DNA of 62,500 bases from Adiantum capillus-veneris (GCA_014529385.2 CM043965.1:16686412-16748911), one strand, 5' to 3'; counted from the first letter of the stretch, positions 42,257 through 53,579 are shown. Program-made: numbers and translations. Notes: generated by a model from the sequence alone, not told the origin.

Positions 42257-43480
42257 ATGGCACACCTTCCACAAGCACCCACAATTGTTGAAAAGCTTGC
42301 CAATCCGCAACAATCCCTCACGTATGAAGGCATGCGAAGGCAAGATCTTGAAGATAAATTATTGCATTTTGCACGCATAGAATCTGCACCGGCACCCAAG
42401 CAAAACAAATTAGCAGAAAAGCCTTCACTTTAAGGATTTTGATGGCACTAAAGATGCTAGCACGGTTCCAGCATGGGTTAGTCAGCTAGATGACTATTTT
42501 CATGATGAAGACTTTCCTGAACGTGAAATGGTAAAATGTGCATCAAATCATCTCAAAAATTGTTGAAAAGCTTGCCAATCCGCAACAATCCCTCACATAT
42601 GAACGCATGCGAAGGAAAGATCTTGAAGATAAATTATTGCATTTGCACGCATAGAATCTGCACCGGCACCCAAGCAAAACAAAATTAGCAGAAAAGCCTT
42701 CACTTTTAAGGATTTTGATGGCACTAAAGATGCTAGCACGGTTCTAGCATAGGTTAGTCAGCTAGATGACTATTTTCATGATGAAGACTTTCCTAAACGT
42801 GAAATGGTAAAATGTGCATCAAATCATCTTACTAGCAGCGTTGCACTGTGGTGGAATGCCACCAAACAGCACGGAAGAAGACCACGCACCTTGCATGCAT
42901 TTAAAAAAGTGTTTTTACCTCAATTTTTGTCCACACAGTACAAAGCTAAGGCACGACGTCAATGGGATTTAATTTAACAGGGTCGGAATGAAGATGTATA
43001 GAGTTACACTGATTGTTTTTGGAACTATTTAATTCAATTGCAAGCTATTGAACATGTTAGTCGCAGGAATTGAAGCGTAAGTACATATCAAGCTTGGCAC
43101 TACAAATTGGTGCTGAGGTAGATATGTTCGAACTAGATTCTCTCTCAATGCAGAGAAGAATAAAGGTAGACAACCCTCTCACATTGATCAAACTGCTAAC
43201 ACTAACCGTAACAAGAGACCTCCTTTCTCTACTAACTTTGACAGAAACAAACATCAAAGCCGTATCTTTTTCAAGAGACGCAGATTTGACAATTTTGTAC
43301 AACTACTCAACCTCATAGCAACAACAACACACAGCAACGAGGCAACCTAAATTCTTTCAACCAACGTCCTGCTCAAAACTCTAATGGTAACAAAAAGGTG
43401 AAGTGTTTCAAATGTTTTCAATATGGTCACTATGTAGATAAGTGCCGAAAGGTCTTGTTAAGAGCAATGGCCAATCCAAT
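42257..43480 (+). pseudogene. gag of the deleted Ty3 element
   Basis: An ATG at 42257 (MAHLPQAPTIVEKLANP) opens the frame, which is broken after about 55 codons. A 275-bp tandem duplication (42284 and 42559) repeats the N-terminal part. After the second copy the gag core is readable: FKDFDGTKDASTV, QLDDYFHDEDFPEREMVK and SSVALWWNATKQHGRRPRT near 42690-42890, then FLPQFLSTQYKAKARRQW. A zinc knuckle CFKCFQYGHYVDKC lies near 43400-43445 with all four metal ligands kept. Several stops and frameshifts make it inactive. Confidence 0.83.
42284..42831 (+). repeat. 275-bp tandem duplication inside gag
   Basis: ATTGTTGAAAAGCTTGCC begins both copies at 42284 and 42559. The copies differ at only a few positions, so the duplication is more recent than most of the element's decay. 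Confidence 0.93.
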
Positions 43481-44847
43481 GGATTCAATCAAAATCCAAG
43501 CCCCCTTAACAACAATCGCCCCAACGGTGCTACTGTTAACCTCATCGAAGATGCTAATCCCGGTGACAATGAAGTCGAAGTTAATTATAGTGAGGGATAT
43601 GATCCTGAGTATGATCACGATGACAACCCATCTCCAAGTACTCCTATATCTCCTCACACTTTGTTTAAGTGCAAGGCACCGTTAAGGGTGAAAGTGTCAC
43701 AATTCTGTTAGATGATGGTAGTAGCCACCATTTCATTTCTACACGCTTGGCACATCAACTCTCTCTCTCTCTTTGAAATCTCATCACCTCACAAAGTCAA
43801 AACTGTTTTTAATAATCAACGTCACTGTTGAAGTTTGCATGGGTGAATTTACACAAGCACGTACATTTCTGGTAGCACCATTGCATGGTCTTGATATGAT
43901 TTTGGGAATGCCATTTCATTAGAATTTGACCCGTTGATTAATTATAAAACACGTACTATGTCTCTCACTCATAATAATATAATTTCTCCATCCAAGCAAC
44001 ACTAGCACATCAAAAATTTCCACTCCTCTCTCACACTCAAGCCAAAAGAGCAATTCAAAAACAGGGGAAAACATACCTAGTGTTAGTAAATCAAATTTCT
44101 GTTGAAACTAAAACTTCACGCACCTCTACACACACTGAATGTCTCTCACAATTTAAAGATTGTTTCAGGTATGATCTGCCACCTGGAATTCAACCTTCAC
44201 GCCTCGAAGATCACAAAATAGATATTATACCAGGTAGTGAACCTCCTTGTAGAGCACCTTATCGTGTTAATCCAACCGCACACATGGAGATACAAACTCA
44301 AATCACTGATTTACTTGACCGAGGCCTAATCGGACCTAGTAGTTCACCATACGGAGCTCCAGTACTCCTTGTCAAGAAGAAAAATGGAACCTTTCGTATG
44401 TGTATTGACTACAGGGCTTTAAACAGCATCACCATTAAGGATAGGTTTCCTATTCCTAGAGTGGATGATCTGTTAGACAAACTGAAAGGGGAAAACATCT
44501 TTAGCAAAATTGACCTTAAATCAGAGTATCATCAAGTCAAAATGTTTGAACATGATGTCTACAAAACTGCTTTCAGAACACAAACTGGACACTATGAATT
44601 TCTTGTCATGCCATTCGGTTTGACAAATGCACTAGCCACATTCACATGCATGATGAATAGACTTTTCATTGACCATCAAGATTTTGTGATTTTATTTTTT
44701 GATGACATTCTAGTATTCAGTAAATCTGAAAAAGAGCATGAAGAGCACTTAACACGTGTATTTGACCTGCTTGCACACAATCACTTGTGCTTGAATCCTG
44801 AAAAGAGTTCATTTTTCCAATCTGAAATTGAATATTTGGGACACATC
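43481..44847 (+). pseudogene. protease and RT of the deleted Ty3 element
   Basis: A protease core ILLDDGSSHHFIS is readable near 43700-43740 and GLDMILGMPF near 43885. The longest open stretch (44080-44916) is RT: SSPYGAPVLLVKKKNGTF near 44340, CIDYRALNSITIKD, FSKIDLKSEYHQVK, MPFGLTNALATF near 44610, and the catalytic FFDDILVFS near 44700, then IEYLGHIVS at 44830, where the deletion joint lies. The RT palm itself is uninterrupted, which is unusual in this window. Nothing of RNase H or integrase remains. Confidence 0.87.
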
Positions 44848-45391
44848 GTATCGAGTATTGGGCACCATCCTGTTGTAGTGGTTAGCTGCAATTGGGATAG
44901 CTGGCGTAATGGTTAATTATGTGCTATGTATTTTATTTTTCTAATTGAGTTGATGATGATGATTTTGTAGAGTTGAATGCGGGGAGTTGACAAAGAGGCG
45001 TAGGGAATAACCCTCTTGGCCATTTTGTACTCGCACAGTATTTTAGATTTTCATTTTAATAAGCCACTATGGCTCTGTTAATAATTGTAGTGGGAACTTT
45101 CCCTTATGGGACATGCAAGAATTAATGAGCTTGACTCGTTTACAAAAGTGAAGTGGTTGTAAAAGAGGGCCCTCAAATTTTGGCACCTTAAACTCACAAA
45201 TAATATATTAAATACCAAACTCCACAAGAAGAGGTGCAAGTGGAGTTTGGGGCTAGATTTAGACCTTTCTCTTGCAGATTATCTTCTCTACACTCTTATG
45301 CTATGCTTAATTTGTTGTGTACTCTCTAATAAAGTCTCTATCTCTTACAACTCTCTTACACACTTACAATCTTGTCTACGTCAATTCCATG

Positions 45392-45427
<36 letters not shown>

Positions 45428-45556
45428 TAGTTTAGGTGTGTGTGTGGGTGTGTGTGTGCTTGGAAATTGGGAAAAGAGGTTGACAGGTTGATGGTGATGT
45501 TTGTGAGCATGTGTTGAATTGTTTTAAGCAACCGGTCTCCCCCCTTCTCTCCAACA
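44848..45556 (+). repeat. 3' LTR of the deleted Ty3 element
   Basis: Colinear with the 5' LTR from GGGCACC at 44860 onwards. The start is uncertain by about 10 bp because the deletion joins here. It contains a long (GT)n at 45395-45426. Confidence 0.9.
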
Positions 45557-45561
45557 TTTGT

Positions 45562-45869
45562 ACAAGCTGCAAACTCCCTTACTACCTACTGCAAGTTTAA
45601 ATGAGAAGCTTAAGTATGTGGTTTTGTCGGGCATTCTCTTGATGCACAAAAGAGCTAGATTATCTTAGCTAATTTTATGTCTAATTGAAAATGCATGTCG
45701 TAAATGGAGACTTCCATGGAAAAGCAGCTGCTACGATCAAATTAATTTTGCGTTGTTTTTTGTTGGACCAATTATAGTATGGCCTTTACATGATGGATGC
45801 TTGTGATATCCTGACTAAATACTATTCAGTGCCCTTTACACTAGTCCATATTGTGCTCCAATTTAATTT
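45562..45869. other. AT-rich spacer
   Basis: No gene, RNA or repeat partner was recognised. Confidence 0.4.
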
Positions 45870-46285
45870 ATTTTTAACATTGCCAATGTCAAGTCAAGTG
45901 CCAAAATTGTACATTCTAATGGCCAATCATTAACACAAAATTAACACATTTTGAATTTGTTAACTATACTTTGGTGTAAGTTTGATAGTTACAGCTTTCT
46001 CCTTCTTGTACCTCTCTCCCCACACACAAACTGGTATATATATATTCAAATGCAATACATTATCTATATACGTGCATCCAATACCTCCGTGCTTTTCTTT
46101 TTTCATGTTCTCTTTTGAGCTATGAACCCAACCATCTCTCATATTGTGGCTTGCACTTTAAACTAAATTAAATTGTTATTGAGAGCATTTGGCATTAAGC
46201 TATGTCCATACTCACACGAGCCAAGGTATTTTCCATAATCAACAATACTCTGTAAGTACTTTGATATACTCCAAGGTGGTGTCAA
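45870..46285 (+). repeat. dispersed repeat, copy at 46 kb
   Basis: It aligns in inverted orientation with 54765-55150: shared blocks include GAATTTGTTAACTAT / GATTTGTTAACTAT, CAATACCTCC, TCATCTCTCATAT-type and TCTGTAAGTACTTTG-type segments. Homology stops at GTGTCAAAC, exactly where the long LTR begins in the other copy. Confidence 0.8.
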
Positions 46286-47151
46286 ACGAGGAATCCCAAA
46301 CTCCGAGCGAACTTTTTTGAGCGATGATAAAATCGAGTGAGTTAATGAGAGGCACTTTATCAAAACACACATAGCGAAGAGTTCTTGTGATGTAAGTCAC
46401 TCATTTATTTACTTGATAATCAAATAAATTGGCCATGGACCTCCTAAAGACGGTGGTTAAATTTAAGAATGGATATGTTAAGCAAAAGGTAGGTGCTAGC
46501 AAGCCTGACATTGGATAACTCTTAAGCTTCTTTTTTCTTGTGTGTTTTGCTAGCAAGTAAAAGAAACTTTTCCATTTCCCAAAGGAATTTTGTAAGTTTG
46601 TGAAAATCACTTTTCCCTAGAATTGAACTGGTGTAACATTGTTGACATGTTATCTGTATGCCCTCCTTGTGGACATCAGCACTTGACCTTGTAGGCAACC
46701 CCTCGCCCCCCCCCCCCCCCCCCCCCCCCCTCACTTTTGCACTATATTTGAGTATTTTTCAACTCTTTGCTTAATTACAACAGACCTTATTTTTCAACTC
46801 TTTGCTCATGGGGCAACCTTATTATTAGATGACTATTGTGAATATTTTAGGGTGCTATGAATTGAGACTGTTACCTATTTGTCGCTATTTATTGACCAAT
46901 ATCCGTATCCTTGCTGAGTTTTATTTAGCTTTTGTGAGGAATCTCACGATCCCAAAAGACAAAAGTGAAGGTCAATTGTAGGCAAGAAGTTTATGCTGTG
47001 TCGACTACTGCAAGCTTGTCTCCCTGCCTTTCTTGAAATGGAGAATCTTAATAAAATCCATTCAAATTCTGTTCTTTACTTTTTCTAATCCCCCCCCCCC
47101 CATCTCTCTCTCTCTCTCATCGTGTATGCAAAAAACAAAGACTACAGAGTG

Positions 47152-47216
<65 letters not shown>

Positions 47217-48610
47217 AATGTGTAGCACATCTTTGATGACTCTATCCGAGCATAGCCAAGTATTTGCATCCCAAACAGAGAACATGATGGAGCAACGAGT
47301 AGGAGAAAGACTTGCCAATCCCAACATGTTTGAAACCACCACAACATACACCAGAACCGAGTTCACAAACCGAACCTACCTCCGTTTTCTCCCCTTTGGA
47401 TGGGTGGGAAGGGAGTTCTCCCCCAAGGCTAAAAGTAGAGCACCCCCACTCTAAACCCCTCGTAGACAAGGTACCAAGAGCTAGCATCGCTACCACATTC
47501 GCAATCCTAGATTTGGGGGGGGGGGGGGGGCAGGGGGGGCTTTTTTTTTGTTTTAACACATTCAAAAGATTTCAAAAATAAAAAAAACATTCACCTTTTG
47601 CAGTTAGTACAACAACCTACTCACTTTGCATTCACTACAAGAAGAGAGTCTTTTTTTTCAAAACTCACAAAATGTGAGTGCGATTTTGGAATTAAGACCG
47701 AGACAAATTTACATAGCTCGCCATGCTTGCACCGAGCCATGGAGTCAACCATAATACCAAATACTCAGACCATACATTAGATATATAGAGATAAAGGGAA
47801 GCCAGCCGAAACTAAGAAAGCAAAGCAGACTAGCTGAGAAGGGAGCCACCCTCGATAGAAGAAGCAACCTCCTATGTGATTTCCACTGGACATCCACCCT
47901 CTGTCACTGGGTAGAACACCACACACAAAAGACCGCCGCCGAAGTCGAATAGCCGCATGCCGCAAGAAGGGGAGGAGCCTGAAGCTGCATCACTGGCCGT
48001 TCAGGGGACATTCACCAAAAAAAACCGCCGAACGAACCAAAGCCCACCGACCAACCAATCCGAACCCTACCCACTGGAAGAGCAGCCAGGTGTCACCAAG
48101 AAAACCCACCAACTCTGACACGAAGCACCTCCAGATCTCGTCACCAACCCTCCCTTCCACACCATGACCCGCAAGACCACAGTGATGTAGCAGGCTCGCA
48201 AACCAAAACTTGGCTTCAAGGGAGTGAAACCCTTTTGCCATGCCAAGAGAATGCCACTGCCACAAGCACCACAACCCCATCCGGAGCCGAGCCACCAAAG
48301 AGATCCAGCCGTCGTGGTGGCCCATACAGGCCGTGGAGGGACAGCCTCCACCACATGTGCAAAAATAGATGGTCGTCAATACTGTAGCGGACGATGGGCA
48401 CAGGCCAGCCAGTGTCTCCCACCCAGAGATAGCCCCAACCCTCTATATTGCATATCCCATCCCCTGCCACAGATACCCCACCATGACCAGGGTGCCTTTG
48501 AAGAAAAATAACCCACCTCCCTCAAATAGTCTGCCTATGAACCCCCCTACTCTTGCAGAGCTGCCGAAGCTAAAGCGAGACACCCTTGCTCCTAGGGTTC
48601 AATAAAGTTG
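46286..48610. other. intergenic sequence with microsatellites and homopolymers
   Basis: It contains poly(C) near 46707-46730, (CT)n at 47154-47213, poly(C) near 47091-47100 and poly(G) near 47514-47530. From about 47700 to 48600 the GC content is higher, and a minus-strand frame stays open with one stop from 48379 to 47777, but its Trp/Gly/Leu-rich product matches nothing I know. Confidence 0.45.
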
Positions 48611-48755
48611 AAAAAAAACCTCCCTAAATAACTACTTAAAGAGAGAGTTTTAAAAAAACCCCTCCCTAATGGATCTGCGCAGGCGTGGATCCATTGAGGG
48701 AGGTTTTTGTAAATTAAAAAACTCTCTCTTTAAGTAGTCATTTAGGGAAGCTTTT
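48611..48755. repeat. foldback (MITE-like) hairpin
   Basis: Arms 48611-48675 and 48687-48755 are reverse complements with a few mismatches, closing on GGATC ... GGATCC around an 11-nt loop. Each arm carries CCTCCCTAAAT, ACTACTTAAAGAGAGAG and CCTCCCT-AATGG blocks. No target-site duplication is obvious because the outer ends are A-rich. Confidence 0.85.
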
Positions 48756-49330
48756 GAAAAAAAAGACTATGTGTAGTTGTGAATGCAAAGTGAGAGATGC
48801 TATTTTAAGATGTATCATATTAACTTTAGTTTTAATTTATAGAGTCGTATGCATGAGAGTCAGCGAAGGGAAGTGCTACGTTCACTTGTCCAAAAGGGAA
48901 GTCCTTTCTGCAGATGCAATTTTCAATCTCTCCCCCTCTTCTCAAACAAAGGTTACCTGGAGATTGACAATACCATGGGGGTGCCGAACGATCTCGTTTC
49001 CTTCTCAATGACAATGAGAATCAGGCCCATAGAATGGGAAGCAAAGTCGGAGGGTCTTGCAAGGTCGATAGTGCACTGAGGAACAAATCTGGGCGTGTGC
49101 CTTAGGGGAAAGGTAAGGGATAGCAAGGGTAGAGGAAGGGTAGAGTTGGAGTAGAATTTCACTGGGAGTAGGTGAAACTAGGGCAGAAGGCAGAGAAGGG
49201 TTCACTGCGGGTAGCGCAAGGAAGGAAGGAAAGATAGTAATGATTAGTTTTTATAAAAAGTTACCAGTATGTGTCTATGGTAACGAAATTAAAATAAAAT
49301 CAAAAGATGAAAGAAAGAGGGGGGGGGGGG
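48756..49330. other. spacer between foldback and tandem duplication
   Basis: Short overlapping frames exist on both strands with no recognised motif. A poly(G) run of about 12 lies at 49319-49330. Confidence 0.4.
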
Positions 49331-49554
49331 GTAGAGAGTGCGTGCCCTCATCTATAGTGAGCACACATGCAAGGATTTAAGAGGTGAAGACAACACCTCA
49401 TTACGGCCACACGATGTTAGTCATACGACAATCCCTAAGAGCTTTGGTAGGAGGCAAAAATTGTAGGACGCCTAGCACACAAACAAACAAAGGCATATAA
49501 TCATGCACTTTTTTATATTGTAAGGGAAAATTTGTGAGTAGTACAATAGAATGG

Positions 49555-49620
49555 TTTACATTGCAAGGCTACGCACTTGGCTGCCACGGTGATGGGTTCG
49601 ATTCATGGTGAATCCCTTCA
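49555..49620 (+). repeat. possible tRNA-derived SINE head, unit 1
   Basis: GCACTTGGCTGCCACGGTGA followed by GGGTTCGATTCA looks like the anticodon-to-T-arm part of a tRNA, with a polymerase III B-box (GGTTCGATTC). The A-box region upstream is degenerate, so this is tentative. The same block recurs in unit 2. Confidence 0.4.
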
Positions 49621-50341
49621 TGGTTTTAGAATCTCCCTTGTGTATAGCAAGGCGAAGATGAGTGGAATCTGGAGGAGATTCCATCTAAAGAGAGTGGAGC
49701 AAGTAGCAGCACTATGTATTCCATCTAAAGTGGGTAGGGGAGGACCCAATTTTTTTGAGCAAGACTCTTGATGGATGCTTTGGGAATTAAAAGATGAAAA
49801 GATAATGGAGTTGGCAAGTGACGAGCCAAGAACGAAACTTCAGGTGGTGGATTGAGAATTTGTCAGATGTTGTTGAGTGCTAGAACATAGCCATGCGCAG
49901 TGGGAGGCAACAACAAAGCCTTTTTTGAAATATGCACGAGCTCAAACAATCAATAACTAAGTCGTTGCAACGGCATGGCTCAACCCAACGATTTCTCTTT
50001 AGTGAATGCGATGTCTTGTGGTCGATTGTCGATGGAAAATCGTTGCGTTCCTTTCAAAGTGGTAAGGCAACCAACCAGCTTTGAATGGGATCTTGATAGA
50101 TTCCATATATTGGAAGGGTAGAGAGTGCGTCCTCTCATCTATAGTGAGCACACATGCAAGGATTTAAGAGGTGAAGACAACACCTCATTACGGCCACACG
50201 ATGTCAGTCATACGACAATCCCTAGGAGCTTTGGTAGGAGGCAACAATTGTAGGACGCCTAGCACACAAACAAACAAAGGCATATAATCATGCACTTTTT
50301 TATATTGTAAGGGAAAAATTGTGAGTAGTACAGTAGAATGG

Positions 50342-50407
50342 TTTACATTGCAAGGCTACGCACTTGGCCGCCACGGTGATGGGTTCGATTCATGGTGAAT
50401 TCCTTCA
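50342..50407 (+). repeat. possible tRNA-derived SINE head, unit 2
   Basis: Same B-box-bearing block as in the first tandem unit, with GCCGCCACGG in place of GCTGCCACGG. Confidence 0.4.
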
Positions 50408-50890
50408 TGGTTTTAGAATCTCCCTTGTGTATAGCAAGGCGAAGATGAGTGGAATCTGGAGGAGATTCTATCTAAAGAGAGTGGAGCAAGTAGCAGCACT
50501 ATGTATTCCATCTAAAGTGGGTAGGGGAGGACCCATTTTTTTGAGCAAGACTCTTGATGGATGCTTTGGGAATTAAAAGAGGAAAAGATAATGGAGTTGG
50601 CAAGTGACAAGCCAAGAACGAAACTTCAGATGGTGGATTGAGATGTTGTTGAGTGCTAGAACACAGCCATGCGCAACGGGAGGCAACAACAAAGCCTTTT
50701 TTGAAATATGCACGAGCTCAAACAATCAATAACTAGGTCATTGCAACGGCATGGCTCAACCCAACGATTTCTCTTTAGTGAATGCGATGTCTTGTGGTCG
50801 ATTGTCGATGGAAAATCGTTGCGTGCCTTTCAAAGTGGAAAGGCAACCAACCAGCTTTGAATGGGATCTTGATAGATTCCATATATTGGA

Positions 50891-51062
50891 TAAGTGAATA
50901 GTGTTTTCTTTTAACTCTCTCTCTCTCTCTATCTCTTTGTAATAAATGCAAAAGTGAATACACCTTTTTTTTTCAAGCTCTTCAATGTGTTTTTTTGTTT
51001 AAATCTCCCTCGAAGGTTTTGCTCGTCGGGCACACCCTTTGATGAAGATTTTTTTTTGACTA

Positions 51063-51109
<47 letters not shown>

Positions 51110-51416
51110 TAGAAAATACATTTTCCCTAACTGGTGAAAATAAGGCCAAAATTGGACTTCTCTCGATTCTTAGGTCAGAATTTTAAGCTCTCTTCTCACT
51201 GCTCTCATTATCTATCTATCTCAATTATAAGAGTTGAATACTATACATATTATAAAGATTTTCTCCCGCTCATTTTTTTACCTAACTTATAACCCTCACC
51301 CACATGTACACATTGTTTAGCCTATGCAGCACCGCACCTTAGGGATTTTCGTGCTCCTCTATTAGCTTCCACCTTAACACTACTTTATTAGGCTTTGAAG
51401 GTGGTTCTCCATCTGC

Positions 51417-51487
<71 letters not shown>

Positions 51488-51660
51488 GAAGAAAACTATA
51501 GGCATGGTCCCTAGGTGGCATGTCCCCCTTTGGCTCATCCTTGATGTTGAGGATGGGGCTCAAGCCGCACCACATAGGACAATGTGGGCCCATGTCATAT
51601 GAATATTAGCTCGGTTTTTGGTTCGCTTGGAAAATGTCGCTCGGTGTATGGTAAGACTCA
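50891..51660. other. spacer with (GA)n tracts
   Basis: It contains GA or CT tracts at 50916-50935, 51066-51104 and 51421-51482. No gene is recognised. Confidence 0.6.
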
Positions 51661-51717
51661 TGTCTATTAAATATTTTTCTCTTTTATGTTTTGCCTAATC
51701 CATTGGTCACATGCACA

Positions 51718-51970
51718 TAGATTCACCGATTTAGGTAGTGTGTCAATGCTCATCCTAGTGTAGATTCGTTGATTTAAGCAACACCACTTGTCAGTGCAGA
51801 TTCGCTGATTTAGGCAGCACACTGCTAAATAAGACATTTACTGTTTTCAACAATATTAAGTGCAGATCCGCCAATTTAGGAATCACAAGTGCTAACTCGT
51901 CGATTTACGCAGCACCGATCACAAAATTACGTCGGGTGTAAATTCCCTAATTTAGGAAACACCGATCACA
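51718..51970 (+). repeat. six iterated GATTCGCCGATTTAGGCAGCAC-type motifs (family A U3)
   Basis: Related blocks of about 26-32 bp, of the form GCAGATTCG-CGATTTAGG-AGCAC, occur near 51718, 51760, 51796, 51861, 51890 and 51938. Spacing is irregular and divergence substantial. The inverted LTR carries four equivalents (54537, 54568, 54634, 54677). Confidence 0.75.
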
Positions 51971-52581
51971 AAATCATGTTGTAATGGCTTGCCACCACTG
52001 TCCCGAGCATGCTTTTGTTACGCGGGTACATAATGAAAGTGATTTGGATTTGGATTTATATGGAATTGGATTGGGATTTGGTATGTGATGATTTTTTGTC
52101 ACGACAGTGTTTATGTGATTGGACTTGACATTTATGAGATCGATGATGAGTTTGACCAATGATATCTTGATTCATCAGGGTATGACATAAACTGCTTATT
52201 CTAGTGGTATGGGACACTAGAATAGGTAGTATGTGGATGACGGAAGGCATAAGCAATGTTGTTTAGTTTCATTAATTTTCTCTTTTACTATGTGCTATTT
52301 TTGACACAGATTTCTAATCACTGTTTTTGTCAAGTATAGTTTGCAAATTTCTCATCTTTGCAACTGAGGACAGTTGCTTTTTAACGGAGAAATATGTAAT
52401 GGAATTGATATTTTACTATTTATTGCAACTGACAAGTGGAAAAAGAATTAGCAGCTAATGGACTTGTGAAAGGATATAGCATTTTATGTATATTTTAATG
52501 TTCTTTATGAGCTTTGGCCATTTATGATCGGCTGGCCAGTTTGTACTCACTTTGACCATTCAAGAAATTTATAAAGTAAAT

Positions 52582-52614
52582 ACGTGCAAGAGGAAAATGG
52601 TCACTCTTGCACGT
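52582..52614 (+). promoter_or_regulatory. conserved hairpin just after the TATA box of LTR family A
   Basis: ACGTGCAAGAG and CTCTTGCACGT pair across an 11-nt loop, about 8 bp after TTTATAAAGT. The same stem is present at 20545-20571, 53887-53917 and 59183-59213 and would lie at or near the transcript 5' end. Confidence 0.65.
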
Positions 52615-52871
52615 GGGGAGATTGCACCCAACGTCTGTGTCATTCTTCTACTCCCTTACTTCTCCTCTCGCCGTGCGGATGTAGCACTCCGCTCTAGGAG
52701 GTGCGCTTGCATGCTTTCTTTCTCTCTCTTCCGCTCTTTGTCTCTCTTTGTTTGCGTATGCATCTATTATGTGCTCGTGGATGTGCCAGGCATGCAATTT
52801 TATCGATTTTACGGCTTGCAACGTGTTCCTTTTGGTATTCTGCAGGGCTCGCGACGCTTTTGTTTGTAGCA

Positions 52872-53579
52872 AGGGTAGTGAGCTCAACAAACGACGTACT
52901 GTAGGATGTTGAGGAGTGTTGTTACTAGCTCCAACACGATAAGGATGTAGCATGATGGAAGTGGCTTGAGATATGTGGTTGCATAGTGATCAGCTTGTCC
53001 GCTAGGATCAAAGCGTCTTGAGGTAGAAGCTCTTGGCACGGGAAATTGATTCAAGGGATGTATGTGATCCCGAGTATGTATGAGGGACTCTTCGAACTAG
53101 AACAAGAGCATGACGGGGTATTGGGTAAACCCAGGATGGGAAAAAGTGATTATAGGAGAAGAGTGTGGTAACCATGATCATGCTTGGTGGCGCCAACGAA
53201 ATCAAATGCTTTTTGTTGATGGGAAAAAAAGTAAGTCAAAATTGGAGTTTGGATCCATGTAAACCTGTCAGGATGTTGCGAGGAAGATTGGACGCCAGAA
53301 CTTGTAGAGTAAGTATGGATTGGGTTCTGATATATATCGAGAGGAGGGCGATGGATGAAGTTGGAAACAGGAAGGGTAATTTTGGGTGACAGTGAATGGC
53401 CAGAGTTGGTTGTCTTTATTCTCCTGCGTGCGTCGTCTCTTCTTCTCCCGTGCCTGCACACACGCCCGTCTTCGTGAGTTGAATCTCCCCTCCCTGTCCT
53501 CGCTAACAAGATCCTGTCACATCCCTCCTGCAAACCCTTATCCCCGGACCCTGATCTAGAACATCTCCTCCATTACCTG

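Larger units (their letters stand above)
40227..45556 (+). mobile_element. internally deleted Ty3 element, 5.3 kb
   Basis: The 5' LTR (40227-40919) starts TGTTACGAGAC and ends CTCCAACA. The 3' LTR ends at 45556 and the flanks TTTGT (40222-40226 and 45557-45561) match. Gag, protease and RT are present, but the RT thumb runs straight into the 3' LTR near 44848. RNase H, integrase and the polypurine tract are gone, and the first few bases of the 3' LTR are altered. The element therefore inserted normally and lost its 3' interior afterwards. Confidence 0.9.
49331..50890 (+). repeat. 787-bp tandem duplication
   Basis: The unit GTAGAGAGTGCGT... at 49331-50117 is repeated at 50118-50890 with a few percent difference. 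Both copies contain the same short open stretch (49577-49771 and 50364-50576) starting MAATVMGSIHGE, which has no recognised domain and differs in length because of small indels. It is therefore not taken as a gene. Confidence 0.95.
51661..52871 (+). repeat. LTR family A, long copy (plus strand)
   Basis: This is the inverted partner of 53626-54764. It has a U3-like part with iterated motifs (51718-51970), then the 477-bp block shared by all four copies (52395-52871) with a TATA box (TTTATAAAG at 52567) and a hairpin, ending GTTTGTAGCA. The following AGGGTAGTGAGC is only a weak primer-site match. The left end is placed at TGTCTATTAAAT from the limit of homology, without a target-site duplication. 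Confidence 0.7.

Noticed and set aside
47633-47646. CACTACAAGAAGAG, resembling the terminus of CACTA transposons (CACTACAAGAAAA)
   Set aside because: No partner terminus in opposite orientation and no transposase motif were found nearby, so a chance match is likely.
47777-48379. Minus-strand frame open for about 200 codons with one stop
   Set aside because: The product is Trp/Gly/Leu-rich, matches no known family, and overlapping frames of similar length exist in the same GC-rich stretch.
49577-50576. Duplicated short ORFs (MAATVMGSIHGE...) as a gene pair
   Set aside because: They differ in length through indels, have no recognised domain and overlap the SINE-like head.
51718-51970. Iterated motifs as a CRISPR-like or replication-iteron array
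   Set aside because: They are diverged, irregularly spaced, and lie in the U3 part of a plant LTR.
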